Notes: generated by a model not told the origin, from the sequence alone. Positions 7,404-16,210 are shown, counted from the stretch's first letter. The stretch: 64,000 bases of DNA from Streptomyces sp. ISL-100 (GCF_018614615.1 NZ_JAGGOK010000063.1:1-64000), one strand, 5' to 3'. A program made the numbers and translations.

Positions 7404-9170
7404 TCAGTCGGGGATCAGGTGGAATTCTCGTAGAAGTTCGCCGATTTGGGTGGAACTCACCTTCTTGAGCAGGTGTTTGCGTAGGAGCGCTGGGCCGGGT
7501 AGGCCGAGTTGCTGTCCGTCGCGCAGGCGGTTTGTCGAGGCGAGCAGTGTGCGGATGTCGTAGGTCGAGTTGAACACCTCCGGCACGCCGCGTTCGATGG
7601 CGAGAAGTTGGTAGACGGCTTCCATGGCGGTGCGCACCGAATATTCGGTGGTGAAGACGCAGTCGCGGGTCGGTGTCTCGGCGAATTGGCCGATGAAGGC
7701 GAAGTTGAGCGCCCCGTGTGGCACGATGTCGGGCCGGTCGCCGGCCTGGCGGGGCATGAAGAACGAGGTGACATAAGGCATCATGACCGGCACGCACTTG
7801 GCCCCGTTCGCAGCGAGTTCCGGGATGTCGGCAACCGGAACACCCAGGTGGTACAGCCATTCCTGTGTGATTTCCTCGCCTGTGCAGTACTGCATCGGCT
7901 TGTCCACGTAGTCGCCGGGGACCTCTCCGAACAGCGAGTAGAGCCAGACTACGATCTGGTCTTTGGGCTGCTGTTTGAAGTGTGGCTGCCGGTTGACCGT
8001 CCAGCTCATCAGCCAGTTGGAGTCCTTCGCGGTGACGATGCCGCCGGTGACAACTTTCCCGCTGAACGGGTCACGCTTGCAGATCCGCTGGATGTGCGCG
8101 GGGATGCGGGCGTCGAGCGCGGTGACCGTCGCCGACTCCCACTTGGTCTGCGGGATGTGCGCGCCGAACACGTCGGGGCGGCCGAATGACGGGTCCTTGG
8201 CGGCGATACGCCGCCAGAGGTCCCACGCTGGGGCCGGCCCTTCGTCGAGCTTGGCCGGGGTGTGGTGGTCGCCGTTATCGGAGTTTTCGGTGAGTGAGCC
8301 GATCGTCACCATCACCAGGTCGTCCGGGCCCAGAGCGACAGCGCCTACGGCGCCTTCACGGACCCAGTGGATTCGGGTCGCCTGCTTGTGCTCCGCGGTG
8401 ATGTGGAAGTCGATGTCGGTGACTTCGGTGTCGTACTGGAACGTGACGCCCTGGTCGGTCAGCCATTTGTGCAACGGAAGGACCAGCGACTCGTACTGGT
8501 TGTACTTCGTGAACTTCAGCGTGGAGAAGTCGGCCAGCCCGCCGATGTGGTGGATGAAGCGATGCAGGTAGAGCTTCATCTCCAGCGCACTGTGCCATTC
8601 CTCGAAGGCGAACATGGTCCGCCAGAAGAGCCAAAAGTTACTCTTGAGGAAGTCTTCGCTGAAGACCTCGTTGATGCGCTTGTTCTCCATCTCTTCGCGA
8701 GTAGCGAGAAAGATTCTGATCAAGTCCTTCTGCGCCTTGTCGCTCAGCGTCAAGAGGCCTTCGGTGTGGGCGTCCTGGCCCTGGTTCTCCGTGACGCGCT
8801 GCAACGAGTAGTTGGGGTCGTCCTTGTTGAGCCAGTAAAATTCGTCAAGCACGCTCGCGCCGTCCACCTCGATGGACGGGATCGACCGGAAGAGATCCCA
8901 CAGGCACTCGAAGTGGTCTTCCATCTCCCGGCCGCCACGGATGACAAAGCCCCTCTCCGGTTCCTTGATGCCGTCCAGAGCGCCACCGGGCAGCTTCAGC
9001 CGCTCCAGAATTGTGATCTTCCCACCGGACATCTGCCCGTCGCGGATGAGGAACGCCGCCGCAGCCATGGCAGACAATCCCGATCCCACGAACCACGCGG
9101 TCTTCTCCTCCACCCCAGCGGGCTTGCGCGGGCGCGCGAAAGCCTCGTAGTTACCGCTGCTGTAGAACAT
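7404..9170 (-). CDS. ohyA: Oleate hydratase (FAD-dependent)
   Basis: Adds water across the cis-9 double bond of oleate (and similar unsaturated fatty acids) to give 10-hydroxystearate. The 588 residues match the family in length. An FAD Rossmann motif is at about 27-38 (WFVGSGLSAMAAAA), followed by PGGALDG and RGGREMEDHFECLWDLF, a hallmark of the MCRA/oleate hydratase family. Later hallmarks include ENSDNGDHHTPA, VVWLYSLFGEVPGDYV and QFAETPTRDCVFTTEYSVRT. The enzyme is soluble or membrane-peripheral and FAD-bound; no signal peptide is seen. It stands alone, leftward, next to the IS cluster. Confidence 0.93.
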   Translation of the reverse strand: MFYSSGNYEAFARPRKPAGVEEKTAWFVGSGLSAMAAAAFLIRDGQMSGGKITILERLKLPGGALDGIKEPERGFVIRGGREMEDHFECLWDLFRSIPSIEVDGASVLDEFYWLNKDDPNYSLQRVTENQGQDAHTEGLLTLSDKAQKDLIRIFLATREEMENKRINEVFSEDFLKSNFWLFWRTMFAFEEWHSALEMKLYLHRFIHHIGGLADFSTLKFTKYNQYESLVLPLHKWLTDQGVTFQYDTEVTDIDFHITAEHKQATRIHWVREGAVGAVALGPDDLVMVTIGSLTENSDNGDHHTPAKLDEGPAPAWDLWRRIAAKDPSFGRPDVFGAHIPQTKWESATVTALDARIPAHIQRICKRDPFSGKVVTGGIVTAKDSNWLMSWTVNRQPHFKQQPKDQIVVWLYSLFGEVPGDYVDKPMQYCTGEEITQEWLYHLGVPVADIPELAANGAKCVPVMMPYVTSFFMPRQAGDRPDIVPHGALNFAFIGQFAETPTRDCVFTTEYSVRTAMEAVYQLLAIERGVPEVFNSTYDIRTLLASTNRLRDGQQLGLPGPALLRKHLLKKVSSTQIGELLREFHLIPD

Positions 9171-9717
9171 TGCGGAACCCCTTCATCCGGATCGGCTGCC
9201 TGAGCGTACTCCGGCACGGGTGATACTCCGGCGATATCTACTTGTGTCTCGTGACCCGGTTCGTGTCAGTTCGAGTTGCTATTGATCCCTGGTCAAACAA
9301 CGTGAAGCCGTTGATGTCGCAGCGGCTGGCACCGCACTTGGTAGTTCGGAAAAGTCTGAGCTGCAGTTTCTGTGTCCTCGGGTGTGAGGCGGACGTGGTG
9401 CTCGCCGCGCGGCTGCGCCCGAAGAAGGCCGCCGAGTTCGTGGCCGTGGAGAAGAAGGTCGGCGCCGACTTCAAGCACGGCCTGTCCATGTCCCAGAATC
9501 GAGCGGGCCCGAGCGCTGGACGCCGAGCACGGGGAGCTGCGTCGCCCACCGCGCGGCACAACACTGTCCGGCTACGTCGGCCGCAAGGCCACCCGCGAGT
9601 ACCTGGCGCGCGTCGAACGAGGCCGTCTCGACCTGGCGGCCTGACCGCCCCGGCCGCCCGGCCGGGGCCCACCGGCCCGGAGAGCAACCGGGCCGTGACG
9701 CCGCAGGAACGCAGAAT
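9171..9717. other. Intergenic region with a decayed plus-strand gene
   Basis: The first 100 bases probably contain the oleate hydratase promoter. From about 9395 there are protein-like pieces in two plus frames: VVLAARLRPKKAAEFVAVEK to about 9490, then RIERARALDAEHGELRRPPR and YVGRKATREYLARVERGRLD, ending at the stop at 9642-9644. They look like two halves of one small gene with a frameshift near 9495. The family is not recognised. Confidence 0.35.
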
Positions 9718-9753
9718 GAGAAGGACCCCGGCACGTGTGCCGGGGTCCTTCTC
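9718..9753. terminator. Strong bidirectional hairpin terminator
   Basis: GAGAAGGACCCCGGCAC and its exact complement are separated by two bases, a 17-bp stem. It lies about 55 bp past the amidase stop (minus strand) and past the decayed plus-strand gene, so it can end transcription from both sides. Confidence 0.85.
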
Positions 9754-9808
9754 GTTGTACGGGCGCGCCTCGCCTCACCCCCGTGAAGGCAGGACGCGCC
9801 CGGGTCTG

Positions 9809-11386
9809 TCAGGCCGTCAGGGCCGGAGCCTGCGGCGGGGTGGGCAGTGCCTTGGACAGCAGCTTGGCCACAGCGATGACGGTGCGGTCGGCCAGGTAGG
9901 GGCCGATGATCTGGATGGCGAGCGGCAGACCGTCGCGGGTCTGCCCGGTGGGCATCACCACGGCCGGCAGACCGACCGGAGAGGCCAGGTTGACCCAGCT
10001 CGTCTGGTCGAAGAAGCTGCGCTTCTCGCCGTCCACGGTGATGTACCGGTCCTGGGAGGGCACGGACGTCTGGTCGAGGACGGCGGCGGTCGGCGCGGCC
10101 GGGGTGATCAGCACATCGTGCTCGGCGAAGTAAGCGGCCCACTTCGCACGCAGCTTCTGCCGGTCCTCATCGGCCCGTGCCCAGTCGCGGTGTCGCATGG
10201 TGCGGCTCTTGAGGTAGCGAGCGGACGGCGCATCGTCGGCCACGGAGTCGGCTGCCTTCACCTCTCCGGCAAACGCCTCATCGGTGGCCGAGGCTGCGGA
10301 GGTGGCGTACATCAGACGCTCGAACAGGGTGTTGCTCGCCTCGAACTCCACGGGGCGCGTCGAGTCGTCGACGCTGGCGCCGGAGGTGCGCAGGGCACCG
10401 GCCACTTGGTCCATCAGGCTGCGCGTCGCGGCGTCCACGCGGCAGAACTCGTCGTCGGCCCAGAGACCGACCCGGTACTGACCGAGACGGGTCTTCGACG
10501 GGGCGGGCAGGTCGATCTTCCACGCGGCGTTGTCGGCTGGGGCAGGTGCGGCAAGGACGTCCAGGAGCAGGTCGAGGTCATCCGCGTCCCGCGCGATCGG
10601 GCCGAGGGTGAGCATGTCGCTGGACGTGAGCCAGCCAGGAGGCCGGGGGATGTGCCCGCGGGTGGGGACGATCGGGGAGGCGCCGCGCGACGTACGCAGG
10701 GCGAACACCCCGCAGTACGCAGCGGGCAGGCGCAGCGATCCGGCAAGGTCCGAGCCGACCTCCAGGGCGCTGAGGCCGGTAGCGACGGCGACGGACGGCC
10801 CACCAGAGGAACCGCCGGCGGTGTGGTCGGGAGAGAAGGGGTTGTTCGTCTTCCCGAAGATCGGGTTGCTCGTCTGGATGTCCTGGCACATCGTCGGCAC
10901 GTTCGTCTTGCCGATGACGATGGCCCCGGCCTGGAGGAGCAGCGCGACAACGTCCGCGTCGGCGCTGGGGACATGGTCACTCAGGTTGGTGCTGCCGCAC
11001 GTGGTGCGTAGGCCCTTGGTCTCCAGGGCGTCCTTGACCGTGATGGGCAGACCGTGGAGCGGGCCCAGGGTGCGGCCGGTCTCGGCGAGGTAGGCGTCTG
11101 CCTTATCGGCGGCGGCGCGGGCGGCGTCGGCGTCGAGAGTCACCACGGCGTTCAGGCCCGGGTTGACCTTGGCGTGGTGGGCAAGCACCTGGTCCAGGAG
11201 GTCCCGGGCGGTGATGGTGCCGCGCCGCAGAGCGGAGAGCTGGGCGCGCGCGGTGGAGCGGTACGGGGCGGTGCTGTTCATGGCGTCCTTGGTTGCTGCG
11301 GCTGCGGGCGCCGCGATGGCCGTCTTCGGCAGGGAGGCCGCGGCCACGGTGGTGGCGGCTGCGGCGAGGAGGGTTCTGCGGTTCAC
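9809..11386 (-). CDS. Amidase-signature hydrolase with Tat signal
   Basis: Ser-Ser-Lys amidase, 525 residues, predicted exported. The GTG at 11386 is chosen because it overlaps the upstream stop (GTGA, 4 bp) and yields VNRRTLLAAAATTVAAASLP, a twin-arginine signal with cleavage near AIA/AP. The signature region is present: Lys118 in HGLPITVKDALE, cis-Ser193 in GGSSGG and Ser217 in DLAGSLRLPA. The C-terminus contains LPLAIQIIGP. The substrate (amide, peptide amide or acyl-amino acid) cannot be told. It is the last gene of the EspR-like/ImmA/MAB_1171c operon and probably acts outside the membrane on something made or sensed by the neighbours. Confidence 0.88.
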   Translation of the reverse strand: MNRRTLLAAAATTVAAASLPKTAIAAPAAAATKDAMNSTAPYRSTARAQLSALRRGTITARDLLDQVLAHHAKVNPGLNAVVTLDADAARAAADKADAYLAETGRTLGPLHGLPITVKDALETKGLRTTCGSTNLSDHVPSADADVVALLLQAGAIVIGKTNVPTMCQDIQTSNPIFGKTNNPFSPDHTAGGSSGGPSVAVATGLSALEVGSDLAGSLRLPAAYCGVFALRTSRGASPIVPTRGHIPRPPGWLTSSDMLTLGPIARDADDLDLLLDVLAAPAPADNAAWKIDLPAPSKTRLGQYRVGLWADDEFCRVDAATRSLMDQVAGALRTSGASVDDSTRPVEFEASNTLFERLMYATSAASATDEAFAGEVKAADSVADDAPSARYLKSRTMRHRDWARADEDRQKLRAKWAAYFAEHDVLITPAAPTAAVLDQTSVPSQDRYITVDGEKRSFFDQTSWVNLASPVGLPAVVMPTGQTRDGLPLAIQIIGPYLADRTVIAVAKLLSKALPTPPQAPALTA

Positions 11387-12585
11387 GTGCGGACTCCAGG
11401 GGCGCATTCGGCCTCGGGCTTCGTCGACGGCGCCGTGAAGTAGTGGGCGACGCGGACGAGGTGGTGGAGGTCCTTCTGCGGGGTCGGGGTGTTCAGGGCC
11501 GCGTCAGCGTAGGTAGCCGGGTTGCTTACCGGCCCGCGCTGCCGCTGGAGGAGTGCGGCACTGATCTGGTCCGCGGTGACGGCGGCGGCCTGGTGCTTCC
11601 CGGGACGCCACCAAGCGGTGCGCCGGGTCTCGGCAAGAGCCCGCGCGTCGCGGGCGAGGTAGGGGCGGAGTTCGATCTGGGCGTCTCGGATCTCTACGAC
11701 ACGGCGGTACAGATCGAACGACCGGTCCCGGGAGTCCTTGGCAGGCTCGACGAACACGATGCTCGGCTCCGCGGCGGAGACGGCCTGCCAGAGCCGTTCG
11801 AGCTGCTGGTACTGCTGGCGCTCACGGCGGCCCCGGCGGGCGCCCAGCAGGCGCGCGGCCACGATGGGCATGAAGTAGCCGATCTGGGTCAGGGTCGCGC
11901 CGATGTCACCGCAGATCCAGGCGTAGGGCTCGGCGGGCCGCACACTGAAACCGAACTCGGCCCCGAGGATGGCGCACAGGCGAATGCCGCTGTAGCCGAG
12001 GGTGACGACGGCGCCCACGGCGATCAAGCGCAGGCCGCGGCTGATCCACGGGTCCGCGATCTCTCCGGCGTACTTCCAGCACACGCGGGCGAGGTAGATC
12101 TCAGCAGCCGTGTACGTGCACATGTAGAGCAGCAGGTACGCCTGGAACGCCGGGTCGTGTGCGTAGTAGAGCGTGAAGTCTGTGGGCCGCTGCGAGACGG
12201 GCGTCAGCAGTGCGAACAGCACTGCCATCATCGCGATAACCGAGGTCGCGCCGGCCATCAGCCACTTCGCGCGGCGTGCGGCCTGCTCGAACGGCTTCGT
12301 CCAGAACGCGAGGACGCTGGCCTGGAGGCCGAAGACAAGCATGACGCAGCCTTGCGCCAGGGGCACGGCGATGTTGGTCACGCCGAATACGCCGTCGATG
12401 CGCACCCACACCCAGGTGAGGGAGATGGCGTAGCTCAGCGCGGAGAAGAGGTACGTGAAGGCGAGCGCGACCAGTGCAGGGTCGCGCTGCTTGGGGGTGC
12501 GCCAGGCCGTGCGTAGGTCGCGCAGTAGCAGCAGGAAGCCGGAACCCGCGATGATCAGGCACAGCGGGTGGAGTATGTCTTTCAC
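11383..12585 (-). CDS. MAB_1171c-like multi-TM putative transporter
   Basis: 400 residues. The N-terminal 250 hold about seven hydrophobic helices (for example IIAGSGFLLLLRDL, LAFTYLFSALSYAI, VPLAQGCVMLVFGL, ATSVIAMMAVLFAL, IAVGAVVTLGYSGI). A basic linker (LLGARRGRRERQQYQQ) leads to a cytoplasmic domain with ERLWQAVSAAEPSIVF and SFDLYRRVVEIRDAQIELRP. This layout is that of actinobacterial MAB_1171c/DUF6545 proteins, usually found beside an ImmA-type peptidase and an XRE regulator, as here. Biochemical function is unknown; transporter is only the family name. Its stop overlaps the amidase start. Confidence 0.72.
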   Translation of the reverse strand: MKDILHPLCLIIAGSGFLLLLRDLRTAWRTPKQRDPALVALAFTYLFSALSYAISLTWVWVRIDGVFGVTNIAVPLAQGCVMLVFGLQASVLAFWTKPFEQAARRAKWLMAGATSVIAMMAVLFALLTPVSQRPTDFTLYYAHDPAFQAYLLLYMCTYTAAEIYLARVCWKYAGEIADPWISRGLRLIAVGAVVTLGYSGIRLCAILGAEFGFSVRPAEPYAWICGDIGATLTQIGYFMPIVAARLLGARRGRRERQQYQQLERLWQAVSAAEPSIVFVEPAKDSRDRSFDLYRRVVEIRDAQIELRPYLARDARALAETRRTAWWRPGKHQAAAVTADQISAALLQRQRGPVSNPATYADAALNTPTPQKDLHHLVRVAHYFTAPSTKPEAECAPGVRT

Positions 12586-12598
12586 TGTTTCCGTCTGG

Positions 12599-13147
12599 TC
12601 AGTCTTCGCGCCGCATGAGCGTGCGCGTGATGCGGTCAGCCGACTCGCTTTGTGATGCGGGGCGGCTGGTGATGACGTGCGCCTGGAGGAAGGAGCCGAC
12701 GGCTTCCGCCTCGCGCTCTATGGTCTCGGCGTAGTTCGTCCGGCCGAGGACGGTGGCCCACAGGTCCATCTCGACGTCGCCGAGGATGATGCCGTCCTGG
12801 GAGGCTGGTTCCACGCGGCTGCCGCTGTGGCCCATCAGGAGGTGGCCGAACTCGTGGGCGATGATGTGATCTTGGTGGGCGGGGCTGGTGTCAGGGTCGT
12901 ACCTGACGTAGTGCACCCCGCCGCTCTTGACCACCATGCCGCAGGGTGTGTCCCCGTCGGCAGGGCGGCCAGGCGCGATCTCGATGGGCTCACGGATCAG
13001 GTTCTCGATGTAGCCACGCAGGTCGCGCACGCTCGACACGCGGGGGAGATCCAGAGACTGAACGAAGCTGCGGCTCTCGTCGAGAACAGGGTCCACCGAT
13101 ATCGAAGGCTCAGCTTTGCCGGTGCGGCCTGAGCGGCGGCGCCTCAT
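12599..13147 (-). CDS. ImmA/IrrE-family metallopeptidase
   Basis: 182 residues. Start at 13147 has GAGGAG 7 bases upstream. The zinc motif HEFGH is at 98-102 in HQDHIIAHEFGHLLMGH, with a downstream Glu-rich helix (YAETIEREAEAVGSFLQ, about 138-154) that could give the third ligand. ImmA/IrrE proteases cleave or inactivate partner repressors after a signal. The adjacent XRE protein 22 bp upstream in the same operon is the obvious partner. No signal peptide, so cytoplasmic. Confidence 0.82.
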   Translation of the reverse strand: MRRRRSGRTGKAEPSISVDPVLDESRSFVQSLDLPRVSSVRDLRGYIENLIREPIEIAPGRPADGDTPCGMVVKSGGVHYVRYDPDTSPAHQDHIIAHEFGHLLMGHSGSRVEPASQDGIILGDVEMDLWATVLGRTNYAETIEREAEAVGSFLQAHVITSRPASQSESADRITRTLMRRED

Positions 13148-13169
13148 AGATCGCTCCTCGTGCTGGTGG

Positions 13170-13802
13170 TCAGGTGTGCTCCCGACCGGTGTCGGGCTGG
13201 TCCGTGGGCTCGATTGGTAGACCTTCGAGCCGGCGGACCTGTTCGATCATTGCGGCGGCGGCGGAGAGCCCTTCGTCGGACAGCCCGGCCGCCCTCATGG
13301 CGATGCTGGTCACCCGGGCATCCTGCAGGCGCTTCAGGGTGCTCGCGGTCACTCCCTGCTCGTTCATCCGGGCCAACTCATCCAACTGCGCGATGAGTGC
13401 TTCAGGGGCAGCGCCCTCGCTCATCCGTCTGGTGAAGCTGACGAGCTGCCGGTGCAGCTGCTCCGGCGTCGCGCCGTTGGCCTTGAACCCGTTGAGGCGA
13501 GCGATCAAACGATTGATGACCTGCGCCGTGGCGCGGTTGGACCAGTAGTCCTTCGGCACTCCGAACAAGTCGGCGAGGGCATCCATGTGCTTCTTGGTCG
13601 GGTTGTCGGCCAGTCCCTTGCGCAACTGCCACATGTAGGTGTTGGAGAAGCTGGGCAGGCCCTGCTTCTCCAGCATCTTCACGACCGTCGGGTTGGTGAA
13701 GGGCCCCCGAGGGTCGTTGGTGCACAAAAAATCAAGACGCTCCGCGAAGCTGCCCCCATCGGGACCCTCCGGCGGAGACTGCGTCCCGTGGGCATGGGTC
13801 AC
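13170..13802 (-). CDS. XRE/EspR-like DNA-binding regulator
   Basis: Regulator of about 210 residues. The GTG at 13802 is preferred to the ATG at 13826 because the sequence GGAGGAGGAGG lies 6-8 bases before the GTG. The N-terminal domain (SFAERLDFLC, GPFTNPTVVKMLEKQG, TYMWQLRKGLADNPTKKHMD, ALADLFGVPKDYW) matches the helix-turn-helix layout of mycobacterial EspR, where a modified HTH binds DNA. The C-terminal helical part likely dimerises. It heads the operon and faces a divergent gene, so autoregulation through the palindromes at 13831-13858 is plausible. Confidence 0.78.
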   Translation of the reverse strand: MTHAHGTQSPPEGPDGGSFAERLDFLCTNDPRGPFTNPTVVKMLEKQGLPSFSNTYMWQLRKGLADNPTKKHMDALADLFGVPKDYWSNRATAQVINRLIARLNGFKANGATPEQLHRQLVSFTRRMSEGAAPEALIAQLDELARMNEQGVTASTLKRLQDARVTSIAMRAAGLSDEGLSAAAAMIEQVRRLEGLPIEPTDQPDTGREHT

Positions 13803-13830
13803 GGTGGCGCCTCCTCCTCCATTCATATGA

Positions 13831-13858
13831 GTTGACCTGGGTGGATGTGTCGGTCAAC
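13831..13858. promoter_or_regulatory. Inverted repeat GTTGACC-N14-GGTCAAC upstream of the EspR-like gene
   Basis: Perfect 7-bp arms at 13831-13837 and 13852-13858, about 30-55 bp upstream of the chosen regulator start. The spacing is about one and a half helix turns. A likely operator or promoter element for the operon; the binder is unproven. Confidence 0.45.
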
Positions 13859-13956
13859 CATCGGCTTAGGATGTTAACTCAGGTTGCTCGACGGGCCAGC
13901 GCTCGGGTCGTGTGTGCGCTGGTGAGCGGGGGCTCCCGCTCTGCAACAGTAAGAGC

Positions 13957-13976
13957 TGTCGAACTAGTATTCGACA
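13957..13976 (+). promoter_or_regulatory. LexA-like palindrome upstream of the HATPase-like gene
   Basis: TGTCGAA CTAGTA TTCGACA is a perfect 20-bp palindrome. Its core TCGAAC-TAGT-ATTCGA differs by one base from the actinobacterial SOS box (TCGAAC-N4-GTTCGA). It sits 10 bp upstream of the first possible start (GTG 13986) and 28 bp from the second (GTG 14004). Confidence 0.5.
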
Positions 13977-14003
13977 ACGGCTCTAGTGACGGGATGGACG
14001 AAC

Positions 14004-14450
14004 GTGACGCTTTCTCCCACTGAACGACGCCTGCAAGCCCTGCCGTCGACGATGTGGCAGCACCTCACGATGGACCGCGACATCACCTTCACCATCGGCC
14101 CGGAGGCCAAGCCGGTCGACGCCATGGCCCGCGCAACAGCGTTCGCACGGAGAACGCTGCCCATGCTGCTCAAGGACGCGCCCGGCACCGCAGTCGCCGC
14201 GGGTAGCGCCATCAAGGTGCTCGCTGAACTCGTCGACATCACCGCCCGGGACCGACACAGCACGGACGTGCTCGGCCGCGTCGCGTTCGACGGGGCGCAC
14301 ATCACTGTGTCCGTCGGCGAGATGAGCAGTTCTCTGCCCTCCCCGGACGAGGAGCCCGGCCTGTACCTCGTACGCGGCCTCACCGACGACATCGGCCAGT
14401 ACGGTGGCGACGAGGGCGGCCACGTCACCTGGGCCTCAGTGCCCCTTTAG
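14004..14450 (+). CDS. Degenerate HATPase-like (anti-sigma/RsbW-type) regulatory protein
   Basis: About 148 residues from the GTG at 14004 (VTLSPTERRLQALPSTMWQH); a GTG at 13986 would add six residues. The order FTIGPEAKPVDAMARATAFA, a helix with KVLAELVDITARD in the place of the N-box, a strand VAFDGAHITVSVGE and a late PGLYLVRGLTDDIGQYG in place of the G-box resembles small Streptomyces ATP-binding regulators. The canonical Asn and Gly residues are not clear, so ATP binding is uncertain. It is divergent from the EspR-like operon and preceded by a LexA-like palindrome. Confidence 0.55.
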   Translation: MTLSPTERRLQALPSTMWQHLTMDRDITFTIGPEAKPVDAMARATAFARRTLPMLLKDAPGTAVAAGSAIKVLAELVDITARDRHSTDVLGRVAFDGAHITVSVGEMSSSLPSPDEEPGLYLVRGLTDDIGQYGGDEGGHVTWASVPL

Positions 14451-14867
14451 TCGATCGCCCACTGGTCTAGCCATTTCTGCCCGCTTGCCGTCCTGAAAAG
14501 GGCGGCCTCTGTTCTTCCGGGGTCGGCCGCAAGCTGGAAGTCGGGCTGGGCGCCATCGCCGCCCAGAAGGCTCCGCGGTGAAGCCGTCGGCGCCCGTCGG
14601 GGCCCCGATCGGGGTCAATTCGTCGGTGTTCGGCCCCTGTGATTTGAGTTCGGGCGATACCTCGGTCGGGGCGACCTATCGTGCGGCAAAGACAGCTTGG
14701 TGCCTTCCATATCCACGGACGCATCGCCGGGGAATTCCTGTACGTGCTGCACGATCCATTAGCGATGTGGCGTAAGTCACAAATGGTGTCCACATGTTGG
14801 ACGGGCGGCTGGGTGCCTCTCTGGCTACCCAACCCCGACTGTCAGTCCCTGCCCGTACGGTCATGGC
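14451..14867. other. 417-bp intergenic region
   Basis: No frame has consistent codon bias over a useful length. Small palindromic bits (GGGGCCCCGATCGGGGTC near 14598) and an AT-richer end (14740-14800, GTAAGTCACAAATGGTGTCC) that may hold the promoter of the GIY-YIG-like gene are all I see. Confidence 0.4.
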
Positions 14868-15317
14868 GTGATTAAGCACCCAGACGCCACGCTGCACCAG
14901 CTGAGCAAGGACGCCCTGGAAGCCAACGGTTGGCCTCCGTTCACCGGCATGTTCGACCTACTCAACGAATGGCCGGCCGAACTCCCGACGCGGAGGGGCG
15001 TCTACGTGTTCCTGTCGGGCGGCGAGGAGAAGATCACCTACCCGCTCGGGGAGTCGTCGATCGTCTACCTCGGCAAGGGGGAATCGGAGCGCGGAGTGCG
15101 TGGGCGGGTTGGGCAGCACAGGGGGCACATCAAGCGTGGCCCGAGCAGGAAGTACGTAGGGCATCCAGCGCACGAATGGATCATGGCCCGAGGCGGATTC
15201 TGCCTCTACTCCCTCGCCCCCGATGTCTTCGGCGCGGCGGGGATGGAACGTAAGCTACGAGAGGCGTTCAGGCTGCTGCATCGCACCCGCCCTGTCGGCA
15301 ACGGGATTGACGCATAG
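14868..15317 (+). CDS. GIY-YIG-like nuclease-fold protein
   Basis: 149 residues from a GTG at 14868. The centre reads TRRGVYVFLSGG, then SSIVYLGKGESERGVRGRVG and QHRGHIKRG: GVYVF and VYLGKG correspond to the GIY and YIG strands, followed by the usual Arg- and His-bearing helix. Near the C-terminus GMERKLREAFRLLHRTRPVGN supplies a conserved-type Glu and a closing N/G. Such small stand-alone domains act as endonucleases in repair, restriction or mobile elements. The 14-residue insert between GVYVF and VYLG is long. Its target is unknown. Confidence 0.62.
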   Translation: MIKHPDATLHQLSKDALEANGWPPFTGMFDLLNEWPAELPTRRGVYVFLSGGEEKITYPLGESSIVYLGKGESERGVRGRVGQHRGHIKRGPSRKYVGHPAHEWIMARGGFCLYSLAPDVFGAAGMERKLREAFRLLHRTRPVGNGIDA

Positions 15318-15637
15318 AGAAGACATTCATACGTAGCCAGCAAAGTAGCCACAGTGGGGGTCTCTTGATGTGTTGTCGCAGGTGATAGCGCTGCGGTGAT
15401 CTTCCCCGGCGTACAGCCCGACTCGTCTGCCGTCCTGACTTCTCCCGGGCCAGAAGCGCGGCCGTCGTCGCGACCACGCCCGGAAGGCCGGCCACGTCGG
15501 CACGCAGGTCGTCCACACACTGATCGCGGCGGGGCTGGTGGACGAGTGCCGGCTGGCCGTTCGTCTCGGGTGCCGTGCTGCTGCCGCGAAGCAACCAGGC
15601 CCGCATGCACACAGCGTCCTGGCCCGGCTCCAGGCCG
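15318..15637. other. 320-bp region with a possible decayed reductase fragment
   Basis: No intact gene. One plus frame around 15494-15580 reads HVGTQVVHTLIAAGLVDECR followed by LAVRLG, reminiscent of the end of dihydrofolate-reductase/RibD-type domains (usually TLIxxGLVDEYRL). The flanks do not continue it. The similarity is short and may be chance. Confidence 0.3.
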
Positions 15638-16210
15638 CTAGTAGCAGACGCGGAAACCATAGGCCCGGGCGCTGGCCCGTCGCTCGGCCAGCAGCTCTTC
15701 GCTGACGACTTGGTCCAACTCCACTTGCGCCCGGTCAGTATCCCCGGCCGCCCAGAGGTCCCGCACGCGTTTCAGCACCGCCGCGTCCGCGTACTGCTTC
15801 TCGATGAAGACATCGGCCTTGCCCTCATCGCCGGGCGGAGGCGTCATGGCCTGCCACTCATTCGCCAAATCCGTGGCAAGGCTCATGAGAGTGGTGAGGA
15901 GCTCCTGGCTCAGCACGAACCCGGGAGTGGTGTGCTTGTCGGCCTGACGGGTCCACTTCTGACAAATCGCGTCAGCCGCTTTGACGTACTCCGCCTTCGT
16001 GGGAGAGCCCGGTATCGCCGATATGGGCGTCGGCGGGGTTTCCCGCCTTGGCGCTGCGGGCGGGTCCGCCGCCTGCTCTTTTACGTCGTTGCCGCTGTTT
16101 TGGTTGCCGCACACTGAGCCCGTGCAGTTATTGCAGCCCGTGACGAGCGAGAGCGTCACCAGGCCGGCACTTAACCAGCCGGCCGCGGCGCGGATACTCA
16201 CTGCGCTCAC
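15638..16210 (-). CDS. Lipoprotein with CTGSVCG motif
   Basis: 190 residues. The N-terminus (MSAVSIRAAAGWLSAGLVTL, then SLVTGCNNCTG) is a lipoprotein signal with Cys26 as the acyl site. Just after it comes NNCTGSVCGNQN, almost identical to a motif in the upstream gene product. A Pro-rich linker leads to a helical domain (TKAEYVKAADAICQKWTRQA, LLTTLMSLATDLANEWQAMT, RVRDLWAAGDTDRAQVELDQ) typical of extracellular helical lipoproteins of unknown function. Start overlaps the upstream stop by 4 bp (ATGA), so the two are co-translated. Confidence 0.65.
   Translation of the reverse strand: MSAVSIRAAAGWLSAGLVTLSLVTGCNNCTGSVCGNQNSGNDVKEQAADPPAAPRRETPPTPISAIPGSPTKAEYVKAADAICQKWTRQADKHTTPGFVLSQELLTTLMSLATDLANEWQAMTPPPGDEGKADVFIEKQYADAAVLKRVRDLWAAGDTDRAQVELDQVVSEELLAERRASARAYGFRVCY

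Noticed and set aside
15494..15580. Dihydrofolate-reductase-like peptide
   Set aside because: Only about 25 residues resemble the family; no flanking homology, so not called a gene.
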